Shown here in pieces: positions 1-8,400 of a DNA stretch of 64,000 nt; within the stretch, counting starts at the first letter, position 1; each line of letters opens with the position of its first letter. This stretch comes from Ideonella alba. GTDB lineage: Bacteria; Pseudomonadota; Gammaproteobacteria; Burkholderiales; Burkholderiaceae_C. Under the pieces are notes generated by a model that was not told the origin of the DNA, searched no databases, and saw only the letters and a list, made by a program, of their open reading frames with translations. Where the stretch lies: the NCBI RefSeq assembly GCF_018069875.1, contig NZ_JAGQDF010000012.1, forward strand, positions 124,001-188,000, in the 5' to 3' direction. Both the position numbers and the translations under genes were made by a program.

Positions 1-655
1 TGGCCCGCAGTTTCTCGAGCCGGGTGCGCGTGCTGTCCAGCGCATTGATGGCCTTGGTGTAGCAGGCCTCGCAGGGGTGGCCGGCGGCGCCGGGGGCGCG
101 CGCCGCGCCCGGCTTGTGCGTGCGGCGCCCGCCACTGGCCGCACCACCGTCGACCGCCGCGCAGGCCGACGGGACGCCAGGCTGCCCATCGGGCGCGCCG
201 CTGGGTTCGTTGCCGCTGTCATCCGGGTCGACCAGACCGGCCCGCTCCAGGGCCTTGCGCACCGCACGCGTGGCGTCGGCCGAGCGGCCCCAGCCGCTGT
301 CGCGCAGCATGCGGGCGAGTTCTTCCAGCTGCTCGCCGCCGTTGTCGGAAGCCCAGCCGAGGAGCTCGCTGGTCTTCTCGGCGATCGCGCCGGCGCGCTC
401 GAAACCTTCCTTGGCGCCCTTCTTGGCGGCATCCTCGATCTGCTCGTTGCGGCGGAACCTTTCGCCCTCCTGGCGAGCCTGGTCGAGCCCGGCCTGCTGA
501 CGACGCATCGGGTCGGCCGACCCGGGCTGGGTGCGCCATTCCTCCCACAGCCCACCGAAGTCGCCGCTCAGCGACTGTGCGGCGGCCGAGCCCAGCTGCA
601 TCACGCAGGCGGCCCCGACCAGGATGCGCACGCTGGCTATCAGCAGACGCTTCAT
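1..655 (-). CDS. Secreted hypothetical protein, 3' end outside the window
   Basis: The frame is open from an ATG at 655 to the left edge, giving 218 residues with no stop, so the C-terminus is missing. Residues 1-27 look like a Sec signal peptide (MKRLL start, hydrophobic core, SAAAQ cleavage region). A charged, probably helical stretch follows at about 45-110, rich in Arg, Glu and Ala. After it come a Gly/Pro/Ala-rich linker and a CxxC pair near residue 200. The start codon overlaps the stop of the upstream gene in an ATGA, so the two are probably translationally coupled. I do not recognise the family and propose no function. Confidence 0.6.
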   Translation of the reverse strand, partial: MKRLLIASVRILVGAACVMQLGSAAAQSLSGDFGGLWEEWRTQPGSADPMRRQQAGLDQARQEGERFRRNEQIEDAAKKGAKEGFERAGAIAEKTSELLGWASDNGGEQLEELARMLRDSGWGRSADATRAVRKALERAGLVDPDDSGNEPSGAPDGQPGVPSACAAVDGGAASGGRRTHKPGAARAPGAAGHPCEACYTKAINALDSTRTRLEKLRA

Positions 656-1164
656 GGCTTGCCTCCCTTCTGCAGCGACTCGGCGCTCACGGCGCGAAAC
701 GGCGGCGCCAGTTCGGGCACTGCCTCGGGCGCCACCCAGATCGACATTTGGTACCGCACCCCTGCGGGCGTGGCGCCGGGCTTTCCGCCGATGCGCAGCT
801 GCGTCTCGCCCTGGGCGCGGAAGGCGCTGCCCACCTGGCCCGAGGCCTGGGTGGTCACCACCCGCCGGGCGCGGTCACCACCCAGGGGCTTGAACAGCGT
901 CAGTGCAACGCCTGGCGTGGCCGGCCGCGTCACCAGATGCACCGCCACCGGCTGCATCACGCTCAGGCCGCCCAGCTCCAGCGTCTCGGGCTTGTCGGCC
1001 TTGACCTCGCCCTGCACCAGGTAGAGCTTGCCGCCCTTGAAGTCGATCGCCTTGGCCGGGTCGAGGTTGAAGACACCCTCGCCGGGCGCGGCCACCGGCT
1101 GCCCCTGGCCAAGCACCGTGGCGGCGAACAGGCAGCCCGCGGTGAACACACTCCATCGTCTCAT
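652..1164 (-). CDS. Secreted hypothetical protein
   Basis: This encodes 170 residues starting MRRWSV. An N-terminal signal peptide of about 20 residues ends near VLGQG. I chose this ATG rather than upstream in-frame starts because it opens a clean signal sequence, while the 66 upstream codons read as Arg-rich shadow. The mature part looks beta-rich, with many short Val/Leu-Gly strands, and has no cysteine pattern. It is the first of two ATGA-coupled genes transcribed toward the left edge. It is likely an exported or periplasmic protein, and I do not recognise the family. Confidence 0.6.
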   Translation of the reverse strand: MRRWSVFTAGCLFAATVLGQGQPVAAPGEGVFNLDPAKAIDFKGGKLYLVQGEVKADKPETLELGGLSVMQPVAVHLVTRPATPGVALTLFKPLGGDRARRVVTTQASGQVGSAFRAQGETQLRIGGKPGATPAGVRYQMSIWVAPEAVPELAPPFRAVSAESLQKGGKP

Positions 1165-1214
1165 CGCTCGGAACTCCGGGAATGGTGGACGGCGCAGGTG
1201 CCGTCCCGGGGGGA

Positions 1215-1760
1215 TCAGGGCACGCGGCGCAACTTCAGCAGCTTGGCCTGCATGCCGTTGACCAGGGGTTGGGGCACGCCGTTGATGGACACCATCACCA
1301 TCACGTTGCCGCCGCGAACGTAGTGCAGCGCCTGCTTGGCGCCCTCGCGCTCGCTCAGCCACAGGGCACCGTCGGCGTCGCCTGGCAGGGGCTTGGCGTC
1401 CTTCAGGTCGCGCAACTGCAGGGCCTTGATCCGCACGGCGGCGGTCTTGGGGTCGAACCAGCGCTGCGACACCAGCAGCGAGGCCGAGACCGCGCCATCA
1501 GTTGCGCTGCAGCTGAGGAACATCTCACCGTTGACCGGCTCGGTCATCGGCTTGGGGGCGCCGGCGAAGGTCATCAGCGGCACCAGCTCAATCTTCAGGC
1601 CGGTGGCAGCGCTGAGCTCCTCGGCGGTGTAGGGGCAGCGCTGCAGCTGGGTGTGCGCCACCGGCGCGGCGACGGCCCCTGCGGCGCCAGCCAGCACCAG
1701 TGTCAGTGCAAGGACCGGTCGTGCCGGCCGGCCGGGTCGGGAGAGTGGGGTCCAGGGCAT
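1215..1760 (-). CDS. Small secreted protein, paralogue of the gene at 1864-2349
   Basis: This encodes 181 residues with an Arg-rich N-terminus, a hydrophobic segment and an Ala-x-Ala type cleavage region (AGAVAAP). The mature protein begins with a CPYTAEEL motif. Further on come a second cysteine (FLSCS) and a C-terminal AKLLKLRRVP tail. The same CPY...E-L opening and K-LLKL-R-P ending occur in the next gene upstream, so the two are a tandem duplicate pair. The two conserved Cys probably form a disulfide in the periplasm. Function is unknown. Confidence 0.6.
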   Translation of the reverse strand: MPWTPLSRPGRPARPVLALTLVLAGAAGAVAAPVAHTQLQRCPYTAEELSAATGLKIELVPLMTFAGAPKPMTEPVNGEMFLSCSATDGAVSASLLVSQRWFDPKTAAVRIKALQLRDLKDAKPLPGDADGALWLSEREGAKQALHYVRGGNVMVMVSINGVPQPLVNGMQAKLLKLRRVP

Positions 1761-1863
1761 CGTGAACGGCTCTTCAGTCGGATCGCGATGGATGGTACGG
1801 TCAGCCAGCGCAGGGCACCACCCGTGCAGACAAGGGGGGCGGCCTGCGCCGGATCGGCCGTGC

Positions 1864-2349
1864 TCAGGGCAGCCGGGGCAGCTTCAGCAGCTTGGTGGCC
1901 AGCGCCTCGTGGTTCTCCTTGCCCTGGCCCAGCGCCCGCAGGAAGACCACGTAGCCACCACGCTTGTAGCTGATGTCGAGAAGGCCGTCATCGGCGGCAC
2001 CGCGCACGCGGGCGGCGCCGTCAGGGTCACCGGCGATGGCGTCGAAGCGCACCTTCGGGCCGCCGGCGGTCATCGTGCGCATCATGTCCTGGTTGGGGCC
2101 GGGCGCCAGCACCAGCACCCATAGGCTGAAGTCGGTGCCGGCTTTCATGGAGCCGCCTTGTGTCTTGTACTTGCACCCGGTGCCGCCGATGCCAGGCTCT
2201 TCCTGGCCGGCGGCAAAGCCGACGCCGATCACTTTGGCCAGATCTTCCGGCTTGTAAGGGCAGGCAGCAGGGGCGGCGTGCGCTGACAGCGCCAGGCCGC
2301 CCAGCAGGGCAGCGGTGGCCGACGCACGGACGGAACGAACCAGGCTCAT
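1864..2349 (-). CDS. Small secreted protein, paralogue of the gene at 1215-1760
   Basis: This encodes 161 residues starting MSLVRS, with a typical signal peptide ending at AHA-AP. The mature N-terminus is CPYKPEDLAKVIG, followed by a GTGCKYK segment with the second conserved Cys and a C-terminal TKLLKLPRLP. It shares its first and last motifs and its overall size with the neighbouring gene. The start is the ATG giving the clean signal peptide; an in-frame upstream extension of about 96 codons is low-complexity and rejected. It is exported, and its function is unknown. Confidence 0.6.
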   Translation of the reverse strand: MSLVRSVRASATAALLGGLALSAHAAPAACPYKPEDLAKVIGVGFAAGQEEPGIGGTGCKYKTQGGSMKAGTDFSLWVLVLAPGPNQDMMRTMTAGGPKVRFDAIAGDPDGAARVRGAADDGLLDISYKRGGYVVFLRALGQGKENHEALATKLLKLPRLP

Positions 2350-2399
2350 GACAGCTCCGGGGCGAGTGGATGTGGGCGTGATGGTAGCGCCCGCCGGGC

Positions 2400-3449
2400 T
2401 CAGGCCACGCGCCGCATCACCGCGCGCGAGGCGCCGGGCCGGGTGAAGCGAAACAGGTCCTTCGGGTCCTCGGCCTCGGGCACCAGGGCCACCGGCTGGC
2501 CCAGGCCGTGGGCCTCGGCCTGCTGCAGCAGGTAGCGCAGCGTCGAGTAGTCCTCCAGCGCGAAGCCCACCGAGTCGAAGACCGTGACCTGCTGCGGGCT
2601 CTCGCGGCCCACGGTCTGGCCGGCCAGCACGCGCCACAGGTCCACCACCGGGAAGTCGGCGGGCAGCTGCTGGATGTCGCCTTCGATGCGGGTCTGCGGC
2701 TCGTACTCGACGAACACGCGGGCGCCGCGCAGCACGTCGGCATGCAGCTCGGTCTTGCCGGGGCAGTCGCCGCCCACCGCGTTGAGGTGCATGCCCGGCT
2801 CGATCATCTCGGGCGTCAGGATGGTGGCGTAGGTCTTGTCGGCGGTGACGGTGGTGACGATGTCGGCGCCGCGCACCGCGTCGGCGGTGGAGCTGGCACG
2901 GCGCAGCCGCAGTCCCGGATAGACGGAAAGGTTGCGCAGCAACTTGTCGGTGGCGGCCGGGTCGACATCAAACACCGCGATCTCCTCGATGCCCAGGTGG
3001 GCATGGAAGGCCAGGGCCTGGAACTCGCTCTGCGCGCCGTTGCCGATCAGCGCCATGCGGCGCGCATCGGGCCGGGCCAGTGCGCGCGCCGCCATCAGCG
3101 AGGTGGCGCAGGTGCGCAGCGCGGTGGCCACGGTCAGCTCCGACAGCAGCACCGGGTAGCCGGTGGCCACGTCGGCCAGCACGCCAAAGGCCATCACCGT
3201 GGGCAGGCCCTGGCGGGTGTTGCCGGGGTGGCCGTTGACGTACTTGAAGGCGTAGTGGTGCGCATCGGCCACCGGCATCAGCTCGATCACGCCGATCTCG
3301 GAATGGCTGGCCACGCGGGCCGACTTGTCGAAGTCGTTCCAGCGGATGAAGTCCTCGCGCAGCGTGTCGGCCAGCTCGCCAATGAAGCGCTCCAGGCCGA
3401 CCGCCTGAACGAGGCGGGACATCGTGGGCACATCGATGAAGCGGGTCAT
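2400..3449 (-). CDS. ocd: Ornithine cyclodeaminase
   Basis: This encodes 349 residues, the usual length for the ornithine cyclodeaminase/mu-crystallin family. The family enzyme converts L-ornithine to L-proline and ammonia with bound NAD. The Rossmann motif GNGAQSEFQ is at residues 136-144, followed by an acidic DVD at 161-163 for the ribose. Lys69 (KYVNGHPGN) and Asp228 (VGGDCPG) match the catalytic pair known from Pseudomonas OCD, which supports ornithine over other family substrates. The start is the ATG at 3449, preceded by a GGAGACA ribosome binding site. It is divergent from an Lrp/AsnC regulator, the usual arrangement for amino-acid catabolic enzymes. Confidence 0.88.
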   Translation of the reverse strand: MTRFIDVPTMSRLVQAVGLERFIGELADTLREDFIRWNDFDKSARVASHSEIGVIELMPVADAHHYAFKYVNGHPGNTRQGLPTVMAFGVLADVATGYPVLLSELTVATALRTCATSLMAARALARPDARRMALIGNGAQSEFQALAFHAHLGIEEIAVFDVDPAATDKLLRNLSVYPGLRLRRASSTADAVRGADIVTTVTADKTYATILTPEMIEPGMHLNAVGGDCPGKTELHADVLRGARVFVEYEPQTRIEGDIQQLPADFPVVDLWRVLAGQTVGRESPQQVTVFDSVGFALEDYSTLRYLLQQAEAHGLGQPVALVPEAEDPKDLFRFTRPGASRAVMRRVA

Positions 3450-3542
3450 GTTGTCTCCTTGTCCGGTCCAGCCGGTCCCGCCATTGTTCCCGGGAGTGCT
3501 GCCAGATTGAAGAGAGCAACTTGTCAGGTTATGCTGTTTGCC

Positions 3543-3555
3543 TGGCAAATTGCCA
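3543..3555. promoter_or_regulatory. Candidate Lrp/AsnC operator
   Basis: TGGCAA-A-TTGCCA is a perfect 6-bp inverted repeat around one base. It lies between the divergent ornithine cyclodeaminase and Lrp genes, 24 bases upstream of the regulator start. Nearby TTGCC and TTGGCA half-sites could support cooperative binding, which is typical of Lrp octamers. Assignment to this regulator is inferred from position. Confidence 0.5.
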
Positions 3556-3579
3556 ACCCTACTTGGCACTCTGATCAAT

Positions 3580-4002
3580 ATGGACGATGTCGACCGCCAA
3601 CTGATCGCGCTGCTGCGCGCCGATGCCCGGATGCCGGTGGTGGCGCTGGCGCGGCGCCTGAAGGTGGCGCGCGCCACGGTGCAGAACCGCATCGCCAAGC
3701 TTGAGGCCAGCGGCACCATCGTGGGCTACACAGTGCGCCTGAAGCCCGAGGTCGAGGGCCAGCGCATCCGCGCACTCACCTCGATCGAGGTGGACGGCCA
3801 TGTGGGCGAGACGGTGCGCCGCACGCTGCGCGGCCACCCCCACGTGGTGGCCCTGCACACCACCAACGGGCGCTGGGACATGATTGCCGAGCTGGCCGCC
3901 GATTCGCTGGAGGCCTTCGACCAGGTGCTGGGCGAGATCCGCCAGATCGAGGGCATCGCCACCACCGAGACCAGCATCCTGCTGTCCACCCACAAGGCCT
4001 GA
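3580..4002 (+). CDS. Lrp/AsnC family transcriptional regulator
   Basis: This encodes 140 residues from the ATG MDDVDRQLIALL, the standard Lrp opening; an upstream in-frame start would add 14 non-conserved residues. A winged helix-turn-helix covers about residues 5-55 (VARATVQNRIAKLEASGTIVGY). The AsnC/RAM effector-binding domain covers about 65-138. The gene is divergent from ornithine cyclodeaminase across a 130-bp region with a palindromic site. It is probably a local activator or repressor that responds to ornithine, arginine or a related amino acid. Confidence 0.85.
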   Translation: MDDVDRQLIALLRADARMPVVALARRLKVARATVQNRIAKLEASGTIVGYTVRLKPEVEGQRIRALTSIEVDGHVGETVRRTLRGHPHVVALHTTNGRWDMIAELAADSLEAFDQVLGEIRQIEGIATTETSILLSTHKA

Positions 4003-4077
4003 GCGCCGGGGGAGATATCGCCGCCGTGGCACGAAAGCTGCGACGATGCCAGCCCTGATGCCTGCCCTGGAGCCCCG

Positions 4078-4572
4078 ATGGACCTGCCCGCCCACCAACT
4101 GTCGATGACGGTGCTGATGACGCCCGACACCGCCAACTTCGCCGGAAACGTGCACGGCGGCACCATCCTGAAGCTGCTCGACCAGGTGGCCTATGCCTGC
4201 GCCAGCCGCTATGCGGCGCGCTATGTGGTGACGCTGTCGGTCGACCAGGTGGTGTTCCGCGAGCCGGTGCATGTGGGCGAGCTGGTCACCTTCCTGGCCG
4301 CGGTCAACCACACCGGCACCAGCTCGATGGAGGTGGGCGTCAAGGTGATCGCGCAGGACATCCGCTCGCAGAGCCAGCGCCACGTCAACAGCTGCTTCTT
4401 CACGATGGTGGCGGTCGATGATGACCGCAAACCGGTGCCGGTGCCGCCGCTGCGCCCGTTCACGCCTGACGAGAAGCGGCGCCATGCCGCGGCCGTCGTG
4501 CGCAAGGAGCTGCGCCAGGAGTTCCAGCGCCGCACCGCCGCGCTGCGCCAGGATCCCCCTCTGGAAGCCTGA
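4078..4572 (+). CDS. Acyl-CoA thioesterase, hotdog fold (YciA/Acot7 type)
   Basis: This encodes 164 residues in a single hotdog domain. The hallmark GNVHGGTILKLLDQVAYACA at about residues 22-42 has the Asn and HGG found in YciA/BACH-type thioesterases, followed by the Asp of the LLDQ helix. The C-terminal 40 residues are charged and helical (DEKRRHAAAVVRKELRQEF), as in YciA relatives. It would hydrolyse medium- or long-chain acyl-CoA in the cytoplasm. Its stop overlaps the start of the next gene by one base (TGATG), so they form a coupled pair. Confidence 0.85.
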   Translation: MDLPAHQLSMTVLMTPDTANFAGNVHGGTILKLLDQVAYACASRYAARYVVTLSVDQVVFREPVHVGELVTFLAAVNHTGTSSMEVGVKVIAQDIRSQSQRHVNSCFFTMVAVDDDRKPVPVPPLRPFTPDEKRRHAAAVVRKELRQEFQRRTAALRQDPPLEA

Positions 4573-5432
4573 TGCTGCACCGCGCGCTGTCCGAGCACTT
4601 TCCGGGCGACTGGCGCTGCCAGGCGCTGAACATCAGCGGCCTGTGCGAGACCTGGCGCGCCGAAGGCCCCCAGGGCGCGCGACTGTTCATCAAGACGCTG
4701 CCGCAGGCCCGCGCCGCGGTGCTGGACGCCGAGGCCGACGGCCTGCGCGCGCTGGCCGCGGCGCGCGCGCTGCGCGTGCCTGCCGTGGCCGGCGTGTTCC
4801 TGCATGAAGGCACGGCGGTGCTGGCGCTGGAGTGGCTGGACCTGAAGCCGCTGGGCGATGCCGGCGGCGCGGCCTTCGGTGCTGCGCTGGCCGCGCTGCA
4901 CACCGCCGAGGCACCGGCGCGCTACGGCTGGTCGCGCGGCAACTGGCTGGGCGCCACGCCGCAGGACAACGCCTGGACCGCTGGCGACGGCCTGGCCGAC
5001 TGGCTGGGCTTCCTGGCCACGCGCCGGCTGCGCCCGCTGGCCCAGGGCCTGGACGCGGCGCTGGTGGATGCGGTCGAGCGGTTGATCGCGCGCCTGCCAG
5101 CGCTGTTCGACGACGGCCACGTGCCGCGCCCGTCGCTGATCCACGGCGACCTGTGGAGCGGCAACTGGGGCGCGCTGGCCGACGGCACGCCGGTGGTCTT
5201 CGACCCCGCGGTGTCGGTGTCCGACGCCGAGGCCGAGCTGGCGATGATGGAGCTGTTCGGTGCGCCGCCGCCTGCGTTCTGGCCGGCCTACCGCGCAGCG
5301 GCGCCGCTGCACGGCGGCTATGTGCGGCGGCGCCCGGTCTACCAGCTGGTGCACCTGCTGAACCACGCGCGCCTGTTCGGTGGCGGCTATGCGCGCCAGG
5401 CGCTGGCGGTGGCGCAGCGCCTGATTCAGTAA
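4572..5432 (+). CDS. Fructosamine kinase family protein
   Basis: This encodes 286 residues of the fructosamine-3-kinase/aminoglycoside-phosphotransferase-like fold. Lys41 (LFIKTL) fits the ATP-binding lysine. The catalytic loop is HGDLWSGN at 191-198, followed by DPA at 211-213 in place of the kinase DFG. The HGDLWxGN pattern is characteristic of fructosamine kinases, which phosphorylate glycated amines and proteins so that they break down. Translation is coupled to the thioesterase. Its 3' end overlaps the convergent nitrate reductase gene by 7 bp, so no terminator fits between them. Confidence 0.8.
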   Translation: MLHRALSEHFPGDWRCQALNISGLCETWRAEGPQGARLFIKTLPQARAAVLDAEADGLRALAAARALRVPAVAGVFLHEGTAVLALEWLDLKPLGDAGGAAFGAALAALHTAEAPARYGWSRGNWLGATPQDNAWTAGDGLADWLGFLATRRLRPLAQGLDAALVDAVERLIARLPALFDDGHVPRPSLIHGDLWSGNWGALADGTPVVFDPAVSVSDAEAELAMMELFGAPPPAFWPAYRAAAPLHGGYVRRRPVYQLVHLLNHARLFGGGYARQALAVAQRLIQ

Positions 5433-8400
5433 ACGTCGCGCAGGTAGCGGCGCTGACGCGTCAGCGTGGCCAGCCAGTCGGCGGCCGCGTCGGGCGTCAG
5501 GCCGCCGTGCTGCACCGCCACGTCGCGCAGCGCCTGGTCCACATCGCGCGCCATGCGGCTGGCGTCGCCGCACACGTACAGGTGGGCACCGTCCTGCAGC
5601 CAGGCCCACAGCTCGCCGCCCTGCTCGCGCATCCGGTGCTGCACATAGACCTTGTCGGCCTGGTCGCGCGAGAAGGCCAGGCTCAGGCGCTGCAGCGTGC
5701 CGTCGCGCTGCATCGCCTGCAGCTCGTCGCGGTAGTAGAAGTCGGTGGCGGCATGCTGCTCGCCGAAGAACAGCCAGTTCGCGCCCCGGGCGCCACGCGC
5801 GCGCCGCTCGTGCAGGAAGCCGCGGAAGGGCGCCACACCGGTGCCTGGGCCGATCATCACCACCGGGCGGTCTCCCTCCTCGGGCAGGCGAAAGCGCGGG
5901 TTGGCTTGCACGAACAGCGGCACCGGCTGGGCCGCGGTGCGGTCGGCCAGGAAGGTCGAGCACAGGCCACCGCGCAGCCGGTCGCCATGGCGGTAGCGCA
6001 CGGTCGACACCGTCAGGTGCACCTCGTCCGCATGGGCGCGCGGGCTGGAGGCGATCGAGTACAGCCGCGGCTGCAGCCGCGGCAGCAGATCGACCCATTC
6101 CTGGGCGCCCAGACGTGCCGGGTGTTCGCGCAGCAGGTCGGCCGGCTGGCGGCCCCATTGCCAGCGCTGCAGCGCGGCGGCTTGCGCGGGCTGGACCAGC
6201 GCCAGCAGCGCCACGCTGCCGCTGCGCTCGGCCACGCCGGCCAGCAGCTCGGGCGTCAGGCGGGTGATCTCCAGGTGCCGCAGCATCGCCTCGGCCAGCG
6301 GCAGCTCGCCCAGGCCGTCCAGGCGGACGGGCGCCGCAGCGCTGAGCTGCAGCAGTCCCAGCAACTCGGCCACCAGGGCCGGGCAGTTGGTGGGCCACAC
6401 GCCCAGCGCGTCGCCGGCCTCGTAGTGCAGGCCGGTGTCGGCCAGGTCGAAGACGAACTGGCGCACTTCCTTGCCGGCACCCGGGCCGCTGAGCAGGCGG
6501 TTGTGGCGCAGCGGCGCGGGCAGCGGATGGGCGCGCGTGCCGGGGACGGCTGCGGCCGGGGCCTCGGGCGCGTCGTCGTCGGCATCGAACAGTGCCAGCG
6601 CGGGCTGGCGCGCATCGGCGGGGCGGTGGGCCTGCAGGGCCTGTGCCACCGTGGTCAGCCAGCGCCGCATCGGCGCGGCGTGCTCAGGCGGACAGTCTAC
6701 GCGCGGCGCCAGGCGCGGCGCGCCCAGGGCCAGCAGGCGCGCTTCCAGCTGCCGGCCGAAACCGCAGAACTGCGCGTAGCGCGGATCGCCGAAGGCCAGC
6801 ACCGCGAACGGGCTGCTGGCCAGGTGCGCGGCCGACGGGTCCTGCAAGGCCTGCCAGAAGGCGCGCGCGCCGTCGGGCGGATCGCCGTCACCGAAGGTGC
6901 TGGCCAGCAGCAGCAGCGGCGTGCCGGCGGGCAGGTCGGTGGGCTGGCAGGCGTCCATGCCGCACAGGCGCACGCGCCAGCCGGCGCTGCGCAGGCGGCG
7001 CGCCACCTCGGTGGCGGCCTCCTCGGCGCGGCCGGTCTGCGAGGCCCACAGCACGGTCAGCGGCGGGCCATCGCCCTCGGGCTCGGGCAGGGTGCTGCGC
7101 GGGGCGGGTTCAGCGGTGGCGCGCTCGAACAGGCGCAGCGCCACCGCGCTGAGCTTGAACTCGGGCTGCAGCGACACCGGGTCCACCGCCGGGCTGGTCA
7201 GCGCATTGACCGCCAGGTCCTCGCCGTACAGGTCGTTCCAGTGGAAGGGCGCGAAGCACTGGCCGCGCTGCACCCGGTCACTCAGCCGCGCCGGCAGCAC
7301 CGCGCGACCGCGGCGCGAGCGCAGCTCGACGCGGTCGCGTGCGCGGATGTCCAGCGCCGCGGCGTCGTCCGGGTGGATCTCGATGAAGGGGCCCGGGTCC
7401 AGCTTGTTCAGCACCGCGACGCGGCCGGTCTTGGTCAGCGTGTGCCACTGGTGCTGCACGCGGCCGGTGTTGAGCAGCCAGCCGTACTCGGCGTCGGTGG
7501 CCTCGGCCGGCTCGCGGTGCGGGCAGGGGATGAAGCGGGCGCGGCCGCTGGGCGTGGGAAAGCGCAGCACGCCGCCCTGCCGGTCGCGCTGCGGGTGGCG
7601 TCGCTCGTGGCGCCCGGGCGGGCAGGGCCATTGCAGCGGGCCCTCGCGCAGCCGTGCATGGCTGGCGCCGCGCAGGTCGTAGCCGGTGGCCGGGTTGTGA
7701 AGGCGCGCCAGCTCGTCGAAGACCTCGGCCGCGCTGTTGAACGCAAAGCCCTGCGCATAACCCATGGCCTGGGCGACGCGGCAGATGATCAGCCAGTCGG
7801 GCAGGGCCTCGCCCGGCGCCGGTGTGGCCGCCGGCGCCAGGGTCAGGTTGCGCTCGGAGTTGACCATCACGCCATCGCCCTCGGCCCACAGTGCGCCGGG
7901 CAGCAGGATGTCGGCGTGGCGGCTGGTCTCGGTGTCCAGGAAGGCGTCCTGGCAGACCACCAGCTCGGCGCGCGCCAGGGCCGTGATCACCGTGCTGCGG
8001 TCGGCCACGCTGGCCACCGGGTTGGTGCAGATGATCCAGCAGGCGGCCACCTGGCCGGCGGCCATGCGCTCGAACAGCGCCACCGTGCCGTCGCCGGCCT
8101 GCGCGCGCAGCGTGCCGGGCGGCAGGCCCCAGACGTCCTCGGTGAAGCGGCGGTCGGCCTCGACCATCACGCTGCGCTGACCCGGCAGGCCCGGGCCCAT
8201 GTAGCCCATCTCGCGCCCGCCCATCGCGTTGGGCTGGCCGGTCAGTGACAGCGGCCCGGCACCGGCGTGGCCGATCGCGCCGGTGGCCAGGTGCAGGTTG
8301 CACAGCGCCTGCGTGTTGGCGGTGCCGTGGCTGCTCTGGTTCAGGCCCATGGTCCAGCAGCTCACCCAGCGCGTGCCGGCCTGGGCGATCCACTGTGCGG

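Noticed and set aside
4832-8248. Long plus-strand open frame of 1138 codons opposite the nitrate reductase gene
   Set aside because: It reads as Arg/Gly/Ala/His-rich low-complexity protein and is fully explained by the high-GC antisense of the well-conserved nitrate reductase gene.
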